NCBI RefSeq assembly: GCF_036555685.1
Contig: NZ_DATBKY010000016.1
Location: 1 to 64,000 of the forward strand
Source of the DNA: Actinophytocola sp036555685
GTDB lineage: Bacteria > Actinomycetota > Actinomycetes > Mycobacteriales > Pseudonocardiaceae
Length of the DNA: 64,000 nucleotides
Reading direction: 5' to 3'
The notes beneath the pieces were generated by a model that was given only the letters and a program-made list of their open reading frames with translations, made no database searches and was not told the DNA's origin. Both the position numbers and the translations under genes were made by a program. Shown here in pieces: positions 16,316 through 25,118 of the stretch. Numbering within the stretch: the stretch's first letter is position 1; every line of letters begins with the position of its first letter.

Positions 16316-17158
16316 CTAGGCGCTGGTGAGCGAGTCGTAGCTGTCCGGCCGGCGGTCACGGTAGAACTGCCACAGGTCGCGCACCTCGGTCAGCACGCTC
16401 ATGTCCAGGTCGCGCACGAGGACCTCGTCCTTGTCGTCCGTCGCCGCGTCGCCCACGAGCTGCCCCCGCGGATCGGCGAAGTAGGACTGACCGTAGAAGT
16501 CGTTGTCGCCCAGGGGCTCCGTGCCGACCCGGTTGATCGCGCCGACGAAGTACTCGTTGGCCACGGCCGCCGCGGGCTGCTCGAGCCGCCACAGGTACTG
16601 CGACAGCCCCCGGCTCGTGGCCGACGGGTTGAACACGATCCGCGCCCCGCCGAGGCCCAGCGCCCGCCAGCCCTCGGGGAAGTGGCGCTCGTAGCAGATG
16701 TAGACGCCGATCTTGCCGACCGCCGTGTCGAACACCGGGTAGCCGAGGTTGCCGGGCCGGAAGTAGAACTTCTCCCAGAAGCCCTTCACCTGCGGGATGT
16801 GGTTCTTGCGGTGCTTGCCGAGGTAGGTGCCGTCGGCGTCGATCACCGCGGCGGTGTTGTAGTAGACGCCGGGCTGCTCCTGCTCGTACATCGGCACGAT
16901 CAGCACCATGTTGTGCTGGTCGGCAAGCTCGCACATCAGCTGCGTGGTCGGTCCGTCGGGGATCTGCTCGGTGTAGGAGTAGTAGTCCGCGTCCTGCACC
17001 TGGCAGAAGTAGGGGCCGTAGAACAGCTCCTGCAGGCACAGGACCTGGGCGCCCTGCGAGGCCGCGGTCGCGATGTGGGCCACGGCGGCCTCGATCATCG
17101 ACTCCTTGTCCCCGGTCCAGCGCTGCTGGACGAGTGCGGCCCTGATGATCTCAGACAA
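16316..17158 (-). CDS. Beta-ureidopropionase (nitrilase superfamily)
   Basis: Hydrolyses N-carbamoyl-beta-alanine (or the beta-aminoisobutyrate analogue) to the beta-amino acid, CO2 and ammonia. The 280-residue product has the nitrilase Glu-Lys-Cys triad: E44 in LQELFYGPYFC, the lysine in HRKNHIPQV (about 118) and C155 in YICYERHFPEG. The TTG at 17158 is chosen because it overlaps the stop of the upstream permease by eight bases with GAGGGAGAAG in front, indicating translational coupling. Longer readings begin inside the permease gene. Confidence 0.9.
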   Translation of the reverse strand: MSEIIRAALVQQRWTGDKESMIEAAVAHIATAASQGAQVLCLQELFYGPYFCQVQDADYYSYTEQIPDGPTTQLMCELADQHNMVLIVPMYEQEQPGVYYNTAAVIDADGTYLGKHRKNHIPQVKGFWEKFYFRPGNLGYPVFDTAVGKIGVYICYERHFPEGWRALGLGGARIVFNPSATSRGLSQYLWRLEQPAAAVANEYFVGAINRVGTEPLGDNDFYGQSYFADPRGQLVGDAATDDKDEVLVRDLDMSVLTEVRDLWQFYRDRRPDSYDSLTSA

Positions 17159-18692
17159 TGACTTCTCCCTCTTGCATGCGAGCGGGTGTGCTCGCCGTGC
17201 TCGTTCGCGTGATCGACAGCGCCCAGTAAACAACGAAACCGACGACGAGGCCCGCGACCCAGCTGTAGTCGTAGAACGGCTTCAGGAACGGGATGACCCC
17301 GTCGGCGGGGAACGGTCCGGCGGTGCCGGGCGCGGTGTAGGCACCGCCGACCGCGATCAGCGCGCCGACCACGGTGGCGGCCACGGCGCGCCAGTTCCAG
17401 CCGCCGGAGAACCAGTACCGGCCGCGGTCGACGTAGAGGTCGGACAGGAAGAGCTGCGTGCGGTCCCGCAGCCAGTAGCCCGCGATCAGCACGCCGGCCA
17501 CCGCGCCGAGCACGCCGCCGTAGAACCCGAGCCAGGTGAAGATGTAGATGTTCGGGTCGGAGATCAGCCGCCACGGCTGGATGGCGATGCCGATGACGCC
17601 GGTGATCAACCCGCCGACCGCGAAGCTGATCCGCTTCGGGAAGGCGTTGGAGAAGTCGTACGACGGGCTCACGACGTTGGCCGCGAGGTTGCACGACACG
17701 GTGGCGAGCACCAGGGCGACCATCGCGATGACCACGAGGGCGGGGCTGGAGAACCGCGCGGCGAGCTGCGCCGGGTCCCAGATCGCGTCGCCGGGGAAGA
17801 GCAGCTGCGCGCCGGAGGTCGTGAAGATCGCGACCAGGGCGATGAACGACATCGTGGTCGGCAGGCCGAGGATCTGGCCGCGGACCTGCTGGCGCTGGCC
17901 CTTGCTGAACCGGGTGAAGTCCGGCATGTTCAGCGACAGCGTCGACCAGAACGCGATCATGGCCATCAGGGCCGGCGCGAACACCTTCCAGAAGTCGGCG
18001 CCCCAGCCGAGCTTCGACGGCGCGGACAGGATCGGGCCGACGCCACCCGCCTTGACCAGCACGTACGCCATCAGGATGAGGAAGCCGACCGACACCAGCG
18101 GCGCGGTCCAGTTCTCGAACCGGCGCACGGCGTCCATGCCCCGCCAGATGATCAGCATCTGGAACACCCAGAAGATCGCGAAGCACAGCCACAGCGTCCA
18201 GGGCTGGCCACCGATCTGCGAGGCGTTGATCCACGAGTCGCCGACCAGCTTGCCGACGATCACGTAGAGCGCCTCCGAGCCGACCCAGGTCTGGATGCCG
18301 AACCAGCCGCAGGCGATGAACGCGCGCAGCAGCGCCGCGAGGTTGGCGCCGCGCACCCCGTAGTAGGCGCGGGCGAACACCGGGTACGGGATGCCGTACT
18401 TGGTCCCGGGGTGGCTGTTCAGCAGCATCGGGATCAGCACGATCAGGTTGGCGATCGTGATCGTGAGGAAGGCCTGCAGCCAGTCCATGCCGAGCACGAT
18501 CAGCGACGCGGCGAGGGTGTAGCTGGGGATGTTGTGCGCCATCCCCATCCAGAGCGCGAAGTAGTTGTAGGTGGTCCAGGTGCGCTTCTCGACCGGCACC
18601 GGGGCGAGCTCAGAGTTGTAGAAGCGGCTGTCGCGTATTTCGGCGTGGTCGTCGAGATCGACCCGGCCGTCCGGGAGAGTGCTCTGCGCCAT
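17151..18692 (-). CDS. NCS1-family nucleobase/hydantoin permease
   Basis: The 513-residue membrane protein has about twelve hydrophobic helices and NCS1 family features: WTTYNYFALWMGMAHNIPSY in helix 1, PYPVFARAYYGVRGANL, the NMPDFTRFSKGQ loop and SPSYDFSNAFP. The family imports cytosine, uracil, allantoin, hydantoins or thiamine with protons or sodium. As first gene of the operon it would supply the pyrimidine or hydantoin consumed by the following enzymes. Upstream lies a direct-repeat motif resembling one near the divergent pucR promoter. Confidence 0.92.
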   Translation of the reverse strand: MAQSTLPDGRVDLDDHAEIRDSRFYNSELAPVPVEKRTWTTYNYFALWMGMAHNIPSYTLAASLIVLGMDWLQAFLTITIANLIVLIPMLLNSHPGTKYGIPYPVFARAYYGVRGANLAALLRAFIACGWFGIQTWVGSEALYVIVGKLVGDSWINASQIGGQPWTLWLCFAIFWVFQMLIIWRGMDAVRRFENWTAPLVSVGFLILMAYVLVKAGGVGPILSAPSKLGWGADFWKVFAPALMAMIAFWSTLSLNMPDFTRFSKGQRQQVRGQILGLPTTMSFIALVAIFTTSGAQLLFPGDAIWDPAQLAARFSSPALVVIAMVALVLATVSCNLAANVVSPSYDFSNAFPKRISFAVGGLITGVIGIAIQPWRLISDPNIYIFTWLGFYGGVLGAVAGVLIAGYWLRDRTQLFLSDLYVDRGRYWFSGGWNWRAVAATVVGALIAVGGAYTAPGTAGPFPADGVIPFLKPFYDYSWVAGLVVGFVVYWALSITRTSTASTPARMQEGEVIV

Positions 18693-18751
18693 CCCGGCAT
18701 GGTGGGCGCAGTTACTAGGGGTGAGGCAGTGGCACTGTGTACGCCGTTGGC

Positions 18752-18775
18752 GGACACGGTGGACACTCTGACACT
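18752..18775 (-). promoter_or_regulatory. Candidate operator upstream of the permease operon
   Basis: GGACAC occurs twice nine bases apart (18752 and 18761) and is followed by TCTGACACT. The element is 60-85 bases upstream of the permease start. A related TGGACACTGTG, read on the minus strand, occurs in the pucR-aminotransferase intergenic region. A shared site for PucR is a plausible inference, but the half-site also occurs in coding DNA here. Confidence 0.3.
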
Positions 18776-18823
18776 TGCGCGCTCCGCTCGGCCGTGCCCG
18801 GTTACGACCCGGCTACACGCAGG

Positions 18824-19687
18824 TCACGAGCTTGCCACTCGATCTTCGAGCTGGTTGAGCAGCCAGCGAGGGCCTGTTACCTCGGCCCCCTTCGCGATGA
18901 CCCTGCGGCGCAGCTCACGGTCCGCCGTGACGACCACGCACAGCACGTCCGGCCCGGTGGTCGAGGCGACCGTGTCGACGATCGTGTCGTCGCCTTCGTG
19001 CGGCGCGGAGACCACGCGCACCGAGTCGCCGTTGTCCCGGCCCGGCCCGATGTCGCGCGCCTTGCCCTCCACGACGAGGATCTTCTCCGGGTACGCCAGG
19101 TCGAACGGGCCCATGTCCGCCACCCGCTCGAGCCGGGCCACCTGGTCGCGCAGCCGGGCCGCCGCGCCGGCGCGGTCGCGCCACCAGCCGTCCGCGCGCG
19201 AGCCCATGACGTTGGCCGCGTCGACGACCAGCACCGGCCGGCGCAGGCACCGGCGCAGGCGCGGCCAGGTGTTCGCGAACGCGGGGAACAGGTCGTAGCC
19301 CTCGACCTCGTCGACCGGGGCCCACGCCGCGTCCCTGGTCTCCCACGACGCCGGCCGCACGTCCAGCAGCTGCGGCACCGTGCCGACCACCGTGTCGTAC
19401 GCCCAGTTGCCGTGGTCGTCGTGGACGAGCCCGTGCACGGTCACCCTGCTGATGTCCAGAGTGGACTCCTCGGCCGCCTCCCGGAGGGCCGCCGTGACCG
19501 GGTCCTCGGCGCTGTGGCGCGCCCCGCCGAACACCCCCCACGTGCCGCCGCCGATGGTCATCTTCGCGCGGTGCTGGAGCAGTACCCGCCCGTCGTGGTG
19601 GGCGAGCAGCCCCGCCGCGCCGAACCGCCCCCAGTGCGTGTGCCCCTGCGCGCAGCGGGCGAACCCGTCGCCGTCTCCCCGATTCAC
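18824..19687 (-). CDS. NUDIX hydrolase fused to a NYN-type RNase domain
   Basis: The 287-residue product has two domains. Residues about 10-135 are a NUDIX fold with the box GGARHSAEDP...REAAEES (metal-binding glutamates present; the glycine after EE is replaced by Thr). Residues about 155-285 are a NYN/YacP-like nuclease domain: VLVVDAANVMGSRADGWW with the first acidic residue, LAYPEKILVVEGKARD, and VVTADRELRRRV near the end. NUDIX enzymes hydrolyse nucleoside diphosphate-linked substrates (including RNA caps); NYN domains cut RNA. GTG 19687 is chosen for its GGAGG five bases upstream. It is encoded between the permease and pucR on the minus strand. Confidence 0.75.
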   Translation of the reverse strand: MNRGDGDGFARCAQGHTHWGRFGAAGLLAHHDGRVLLQHRAKMTIGGGTWGVFGGARHSAEDPVTAALREAAEESTLDISRVTVHGLVHDDHGNWAYDTVVGTVPQLLDVRPASWETRDAAWAPVDEVEGYDLFPAFANTWPRLRRCLRRPVLVVDAANVMGSRADGWWRDRAGAAARLRDQVARLERVADMGPFDLAYPEKILVVEGKARDIGPGRDNGDSVRVVSAPHEGDDTIVDTVASTTGPDVLCVVVTADRELRRRVIAKGAEVTGPRWLLNQLEDRVASS

Positions 19688-19747
19688 GGTGCCTCCGGTT
19701 CGCTCTCGCTCACGTGGCCATCTTCCGCCCACCCACCGACAGCGTGC

Positions 19748-21388
19748 TCAGCCGATGTCGCTCACCAGCAGCGCCACGTGCAGCGACAGCACGGACTCGG
19801 GGTCGTCCAGCGACACACCCAGCACCTGCTCGATGCGGGACAGCTGCTGGTAGTAGGCGGTCCGCGACATGTGCGCGGCGGCGGCCGCGGCGGACTTGTT
19901 GCCGCCGTGCTCGCAGAAGTGGCGCAGCACCTCGATCAGCCGGCTCGCGTGTGCCGCGTCGCGGGCCAGCAGCGCGCCGAGCTCCCGCTCCGCGAACGCC
20001 GTGACCCGGTCGTCGTCGGCGAGCAGGTGCAGCAGGCCGCGCAGCCGGACGTCGTCGAGGCGGTGGTAGGGCCGCGAGTCGGACGAGGCCGGCGCCCGCA
20101 GCGCCGCCTTCGCCACGTGCGCGGCCTCGACCAGGCTGCGCCGCGCGTCGGGGACCCCGTCCACGGTCGTCCCCACCGCGAGCACGACCGGCAGCGCGCG
20201 CGGCGACGCGGCCGCCGCCTGGTGGATCTCCTTCGCGAGCCGTCGTACGACCATGTCCGCGTCGGCCTGCGGGGTCAGCGACAGCAGCGCCCGTACGGAG
20301 ATGTCGTCGACCACGCCCACGAGCGCCGCCACCCGGGCCCGGCGCGCGGCGAGCGCGGTCGCCTCGGCCAGGTCGCGCAGCACCTCCTGGGTCGCCATCG
20401 TCGGCGCGAGCACCCCGGACGGGCGGGCCGGCGCCACCGCGGAGGGCCGCACCGAGACACCGACCAGCTGCCGGCGCTGCAGCGGCACCCCCAACGCCGC
20501 CGACCGCGCGGTCAGGTCGGCCGGCGTGGTGGCCGAGGCGAGCAGCTCGGTCAGCAGCGTGCGGTGCGCGTGCCGCTCGAGGCCTTCCCGGTCGCGGGCC
20601 ACGAGCCGGTGCACGGCGAGCGCGGACGCGGCCCGCTCGGCGATCACGACCTGCCGGTGTGCCGGCTCGGCGGGGCAGACGAGCACCAGCCGGCCCCAGT
20701 CGTTGCCCCGCGCGCCGACGACGGTGACGAGCCAGCCCGCCTCCGCGTCGTAGCTCGTGCGTGCGGTGCCCGCGACCGCCCGCGAGCGCGCCGCCCAGTC
20801 GGCGACCAGCTCGCTCGGGTCCGCGCCGGCGGCGTCGTACGCGAGCACGTCGTGGCCGAGCGTCTCCAGCACGACCGGCAGCCCGGACGCCCGCGCCACC
20901 TCGCGCAGCACCTCGCCCGGCTCCGCGCCCGCGACCGTCAGCGACGTGAACGTCTCGTGCACCCGCTCCGCCGCGCGCAGCTCGGCCACCTGCGCCTCGA
21001 CGATCAGCCCGACCACCGCCTCGGTGACCGCGACGAACCGGGTCTCCCGCGACAGCGTCACCAGGGGCAGCGAGTGCTCCTCGGCGGCCACCACGAGCGC
21101 GGCCGGCAGCTCGTGGCTCCAGTGCCGGACGAGCTCCACGACCACGCCCACCACCCCGGCCGCCGACAGCTCGCGGACGTAGCGCGCCAGCGCGTCCGCG
21201 TCGTCGGGCAGGGCGATGCCAGTGGTCAGCACCAGCTCGCCGCCCTTGAGCAGCGGCGCGATGTCGGCGATTTCGGCCACGTGCACCCAGCGCACCCGCC
21301 GCTCGAGCCCGCTCGCGCCGGCGACCACGGTGGCGCGGCCCTGCTGGATCACCGGCAGCGCGAGAACGTCCGAGACGGTGGGGTACAT
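19748..21388 (-). CDS. pucR: PucR-family transcriptional regulator
   Basis: The 546-residue product has the N-terminal PucR domain (about 1-120: YPTVSDVLALPVIQQG, VHVAEIADIAPLLKGGELVLTTG), a GGDEF-like middle and a C-terminal HTH with FCEHGGNKSAAAAAAHMSRTAYYQQL. PucR proteins control purine/pyrimidine breakdown genes in response to pathway metabolites. ATG 21388 is used; a GTG three codons upstream is possible. Position between the catabolic operon and the divergent aminotransferase gene suggests it controls both. Confidence 0.92.
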   Translation of the reverse strand: MYPTVSDVLALPVIQQGRATVVAGASGLERRVRWVHVAEIADIAPLLKGGELVLTTGIALPDDADALARYVRELSAAGVVGVVVELVRHWSHELPAALVVAAEEHSLPLVTLSRETRFVAVTEAVVGLIVEAQVAELRAAERVHETFTSLTVAGAEPGEVLREVARASGLPVVLETLGHDVLAYDAAGADPSELVADWAARSRAVAGTARTSYDAEAGWLVTVVGARGNDWGRLVLVCPAEPAHRQVVIAERAASALAVHRLVARDREGLERHAHRTLLTELLASATTPADLTARSAALGVPLQRRQLVGVSVRPSAVAPARPSGVLAPTMATQEVLRDLAEATALAARRARVAALVGVVDDISVRALLSLTPQADADMVVRRLAKEIHQAAAASPRALPVVLAVGTTVDGVPDARRSLVEAAHVAKAALRAPASSDSRPYHRLDDVRLRGLLHLLADDDRVTAFAERELGALLARDAAHASRLIEVLRHFCEHGGNKSAAAAAAHMSRTAYYQQLSRIEQVLGVSLDDPESVLSLHVALLVSDIG

Positions 21389-21390
21389 GT

Positions 21391-21428
21391 TGTGCACACT
21401 CTACGGCTCCGGCGATACACAGTGTCCA
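21391..21428. promoter_or_regulatory. Divergent pucR/aminotransferase control region
   Basis: TGTGCACACTC (21391-21401) and ACACAGTGTCCA (21417-21428) are imperfect inverted copies of a TGGACACTxTG-like motif flanking a 15-base centre. They lie between the divergent starts, the normal place for an autoregulated PucR site. The proposal rests on similarity to the motif upstream of the permease gene. Confidence 0.35.
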
Positions 21429-21463
21429 TGGCGCGCGAGCGGTGGCCCGGCCACACTCGGACC

Positions 21464-22762
21464 ATGGGTGAACCGCGTCTGATCGATCGCCACCGCGCCG
21501 TCATGCCGAACTGGCTCGCGCTGTACTACGACGACCCGATCGAGATCGTGCACGGGCACGGTCGCCGGGTCACCGACTCGGACGGCAAGTCGTATCTCGA
21601 CTTCTTCGCCGGCATCCTGACCAACGCGATCGGCTACGACGTGGCCGAGATCAGCGACGCCGTGCGCAAGCAGCTGGACTCCGGGATCCTGCACACCTCG
21701 ACGCTGTACCTGATACGCAACCAGGTCGAGCTCGCCGAGCAGATCGCCCGGCTGTCCGGGATTCCCGACGCGAAGGTGTTCTTCACCAACTCGGGCACCG
21801 AGGCCAACGAGACCGCGCTGATGCTCGCCACCCAGTACCGGCGCAGCAACCAGGTCCTGGCGCTGCGCAACTCCTACCACGGGCGCGCGTTCGCCACGGT
21901 CGGCGTCACCGGCAACCGCGGCTGGTCGGCCTCGGCGCTCTCGCCGGTCAAGGTGTCCTATGTGCACGGTGGGTACCGGTACCGCAGCCCGTTCCGGGAC
22001 CTGTCCGACGCCGACTACATCGCCGCCTGCGTGGACGACCTGCGCGACGTGCTGAACACCGGCACGTCCGGCGACGTCGCCTGCATGATCGCCGAGCCGA
22101 TCCAGGGCGTCGGCGGCTTCTCCTCGCCGCCGGACGGCCTGCTGGGCGCGTTCGCCGAGGTGCTCGCCGAGACCGGGATCCTGCTCATCTCCGACGAGGT
22201 GCAGACCGGCTGGGGCCGCACCGGCGACCACTTCTGGGGTATCCAGGCGCACGGCGTGACGCCGGACATGATGACCTTCGCCAAGGGGCTCGGCAACGGC
22301 CTCGCGATCGGCGGCGTCGTCGCGCGCGGGGAGATCATGGACTCGCTCGGCGCGAACTCCATCTCCACCTTCGGCGGCAACCCGGTGTCCACAGTGGGCG
22401 CACGCGCGGTGCTGGACTACCTCGTCGACCACGACCTGCAGGCCAATGCCGCGAAGCTCGGCGCGCGGCTGCTCGGCGGGCTGCGCGAGGTCGCCGGCAA
22501 GCACAAGGTCGTCGGCGACGTGCGCGGCAAGGGCCTGATGGTCGGCGTCGAGCTGGTCGAGCCGGGCACCATGACGCCCTCGCCGCCGGCCGCGGTGACC
22601 GTGCTCGAGGAGACCCGCCGGCGCGGGCTGCTCGTCGGCAAGGGCGGCCTGCACAACAACGTGATCCGCCTCGCGCCGCCGATGACGCTCACCGCCGATG
22701 AGCTGGAGGAGGCGCTGGACATACTGGCCGCGGCCATCGCCTCGGCGGACGGGGGAAGCTAG
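21464..22762 (+). CDS. Class III aminotransferase, probable beta-alanine/GABA type
   Basis: A 432-residue PLP enzyme with FFTNSGTEANETALMLATQY, NSYHGRAFATVGVTGN, AEPIQGVGGF, LLISDEVQTGWGRTG, the PLP lysine in MTFAKGLGNGLAIG (K274) and STFGGNPVSTVGA. Such enzymes remove the amino group of beta-alanine, beta-aminoisobutyrate or GABA to give semialdehydes. Divergent from pucR and followed by an acylating semialdehyde dehydrogenase, it fits as the step after beta-ureidopropionase. An upstream in-frame ATG at 21428 overlaps the putative operator and is less likely. Confidence 0.88.
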   Translation: MGEPRLIDRHRAVMPNWLALYYDDPIEIVHGHGRRVTDSDGKSYLDFFAGILTNAIGYDVAEISDAVRKQLDSGILHTSTLYLIRNQVELAEQIARLSGIPDAKVFFTNSGTEANETALMLATQYRRSNQVLALRNSYHGRAFATVGVTGNRGWSASALSPVKVSYVHGGYRYRSPFRDLSDADYIAACVDDLRDVLNTGTSGDVACMIAEPIQGVGGFSSPPDGLLGAFAEVLAETGILLISDEVQTGWGRTGDHFWGIQAHGVTPDMMTFAKGLGNGLAIGGVVARGEIMDSLGANSISTFGGNPVSTVGARAVLDYLVDHDLQANAAKLGARLLGGLREVAGKHKVVGDVRGKGLMVGVELVEPGTMTPSPPAAVTVLEETRRRGLLVGKGGLHNNVIRLAPPMTLTADELEEALDILAAAIASADGGS

Positions 22763-22902
22763 GTGTCTCGCGGGTCGGTGTGCATGGTCTTGTACCGACA
22801 AACGGAACCCCAGGGGACCGTGACGGCACCCAGCCACGAACAACTGCGTGTCCGAACCGTTCGCCGGAACGCAACCAACACTGTTAATTCCGGGGAGGCG
22901 GC

Positions 22903-24393
22903 ATGAGAATCAGCCACTGGATCGACGGCAAGCCGTGGGCGGGCGTCGCCGAGCGGACCGGCGACGTGTTCGACCCGGCCACCGGCGAGGTCACCGGCCA
23001 GGTGGACTTCGCCGCCCAGTCCGAAGTGGACGAAGCGGTGGCAGCCGCCGCGCGGGCCTTCCCGGCGTGGCGCGACACCTCGCTCGCGGCCCGGTCGAAG
23101 ATCCTCTTCGCGTTCCGCCAGCTGCTGCACGAGAACCGCGACGAGCTGGCCGCGATCGTGACCGCCGAGCACGGCAAGGTCCTCGACGACGCGGCGGGCG
23201 AGGTGCAGCGGGCGATCGAGAACGTCGAGTTCGCGTGCGGGATCCCGGCGATGCTCAAGGGCGGGTTCAGCGAGAACGCCTCGACCAGGGTCGACGTGTA
23301 CTCGATCCGCCAGCCGCTCGGGGTCGTCGGCGTCATCTCGCCGTTCAACTTCCCCGCGATGGTCCCGCTGTGGTTCACGCCCAACGCGATCGCGTGCGGC
23401 AACACCGTGGTCCTCAAGCCGAGCGAGAAGGACCCGTCGGCGTCGAACTTCGTGGCGGAGCTGTGGGCGCGCGCGGGCCTGCCGGACGGCGTGCTGAACG
23501 TGCTGCACGGCGACAAGGTCGCGGTCGACGGCCTGCTGACTCATCCGACCGTGCGCGGCGTCTCGTTCGTCGGCTCCACCCCGATCGCGCGCTACGTCTA
23601 CGAGACCGGCACCGCGCACGGCAAGCGGGTGCAGGCGCTGGGCGGGGCGAAGAACCACATGGTCGTGCTGCCCGACGCCGACCTCGACCTCGCCGCGGAC
23701 GCCGCCGTGTCGGCCGGCTTCGGCTCGGCCGGCGAGCGGTGCATGGCCGTGTCGGTCGTGGTCGCCGTCGACCCGGTCGGCGACGAGCTGGTCGCCAAGA
23801 TCCGCGAGCGGATGGCGAAGCTGCACGTGGGCGACGGCCGGCGGGCCGGCTGCGAGATGGGCCCGCTGGTGACCGGCGCGCACCGCGACCGGGTGACGTC
23901 CTATCTGGACGCCGGGGTGTCGGCGGGCGCCTCGCTCGTGGTGGACGGCCGCGACCACGAGATCGACGGCTCGGCCGACGGCTTCTGGCTCGGCCCCACG
24001 CTGTTCGACCACGTCGAGCCGCCCATGTCGGTCTACACCGACGAGATCTTCGGCCCGGTGCTGTCGGTGGTCCGCTCGGACAGCTACGAGTCGGCCGTCG
24101 GCCTGGTCAACGACAACCCGTACGGCAACGGCGTCGCGATCTTCACCAACGACGGTGGCGCCGCGCGGCGGTTCCAGAACGAGATCGAGGTCGGCATGGT
24201 CGGCGTGAACGTGCCGATCCCGGTGCCCGTCGGCTACTACTCCTTCGGCGGCTGGAAGGCCTCGCTGTTCGGCGACACGCACGCGTACGGGCCGGACGGG
24301 CTGCACTTCTTCACCCGCACGAAGGTCGTCACGTCGCGCTGGCTCGACCCCTCCCACGGCGGCGTCAACCTGGGGTTCCCCCGCAACGACTGA
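22903..24393 (+). CDS. mmsA: CoA-acylating (methyl)malonate-semialdehyde dehydrogenase
   Basis: Oxidises malonate semialdehyde to acetyl-CoA, or methylmalonate semialdehyde to propionyl-CoA, with NAD and CoA and loss of CO2. The 496-residue product starts SHWIDGKPWAG, has GVVGVISPFNFPAMVPLW, the catalytic cysteine in GSAGERCMAVS (C280), ASTRVDVYSIRQPLGV and a C-terminal HFFTRTKVVTSRW, all typical of MmsA. GGGGAGGCGG precedes the ATG. It completes pyrimidine breakdown after the aminotransferase 140 bases upstream and is followed by a strong terminator. Confidence 0.93.
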   Translation: MRISHWIDGKPWAGVAERTGDVFDPATGEVTGQVDFAAQSEVDEAVAAAARAFPAWRDTSLAARSKILFAFRQLLHENRDELAAIVTAEHGKVLDDAAGEVQRAIENVEFACGIPAMLKGGFSENASTRVDVYSIRQPLGVVGVISPFNFPAMVPLWFTPNAIACGNTVVLKPSEKDPSASNFVAELWARAGLPDGVLNVLHGDKVAVDGLLTHPTVRGVSFVGSTPIARYVYETGTAHGKRVQALGGAKNHMVVLPDADLDLAADAAVSAGFGSAGERCMAVSVVVAVDPVGDELVAKIRERMAKLHVGDGRRAGCEMGPLVTGAHRDRVTSYLDAGVSAGASLVVDGRDHEIDGSADGFWLGPTLFDHVEPPMSVYTDEIFGPVLSVVRSDSYESAVGLVNDNPYGNGVAIFTNDGGAARRFQNEIEVGMVGVNVPIPVPVGYYSFGGWKASLFGDTHAYGPDGLHFFTRTKVVTSRWLDPSHGGVNLGFPRND

Positions 24394-24431
24394 CCAGCGG
24401 GCGGCAGCTGACCGGCGACTGACCGGACCCG

Positions 24432-24469
24432 GACACCCCGGTGGGGGCGAAACCTCCCACCGGGGTGTC
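24432..24469 (+). terminator. Intrinsic terminator after mmsA
   Basis: A perfect 14-bp stem (24432-24445 with 24456-24469; GACACCCCGGTGGG / CCCACCGGGGTGTC) with a 10-nt loop, followed by TCGTTT. It begins 39 bases after the mmsA stop and ends the catabolic transcription unit. Confidence 0.85.
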
Positions 24470-24610
24470 TCGTTTGCCGTATGGTCGCCTCGCCGGTGGG
24501 GGCATGGGGGAACCGGCAACCGATTTCTCCCGTCCCACCTCAAGGTGTACGGCCTGGTCATGGCCGCTAGGCTGGACTTTCGATCATTTGGGGACGTAGC
24601 GAGGGGTGTG

Positions 24611-25099
24611 GTGGGCGTGCCCGACGGCACAAACGCTGACACGAATCCGGGTACGCCGGAGGAGCAGATCAACAACACCGTGACGTCGGTGTCGCTCTAC
24701 GAGACGGTCTCGAACGCCATGGCGCCGGTACTGGGGATCCTCGGCGCCGGCATGCCCACGGCGCTCCCGACCGGGGGCGGTGGGGGCGGGGGCTCCTACA
24801 TGTTCGCGAACCTCGAGGAGCTCGACGGCGTCATCAGGCAGTGGCGCGACCTCGTCGACGAGCTCAAGGCCGACCAGGGCCGGGTTCGGCACGCGGTCGA
24901 CAACCTCGCCCGCCCGGCGGGCGACGACGTGAGCGGGGAGAACTTCCGCGAGTCCAACAAGGTCGTGTCGGCCATGCAGCGCCACAACGAGACGCTGATG
25001 AAGTATGCCGCGCACTACGTGAAGAAGCTCGAGGACTGTCGCAAGCAGATGGCGACCACCGAAGAAGGCAACCAGACCTCGATGAACCAGGTCCACTGA
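24611..25099 (+). CDS. ESX-associated helical protein, first gene of PPE/EspG module
   Basis: The 162-residue product has a disordered Gly-rich segment (TGGGGGGGS, about 54-62) and a C-terminal helical hairpin (about 66-150: NLEELDGVIRQWRDLVDEL ... HYVKKLEDCRKQM) like WXG100/PE-type secretion partners, though no clear WxG is visible. GTG 24611 is favoured by AGGGGT just before it. It is followed after 19 bases by a PPE-like gene and then espG, so it may be the PE-like partner. The exact family is not recognised. Confidence 0.65.
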   Translation: MGVPDGTNADTNPGTPEEQINNTVTSVSLYETVSNAMAPVLGILGAGMPTALPTGGGGGGGSYMFANLEELDGVIRQWRDLVDELKADQGRVRHAVDNLARPAGDDVSGENFRESNKVVSAMQRHNETLMKYAAHYVKKLEDCRKQMATTEEGNQTSMNQVH

Positions 25100-25118
25100 C
25101 CACCGGGAGACGACAAGC

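Noticed and set aside
18737..22762. A 1341-codon plus-strand frame covering three genes
   Set aside because: Only its last third (from 21464) is a real aminotransferase; the rest is the antisense of the NUDIX-NYN and pucR genes, with Arg/Gly-rich shadow sequence.
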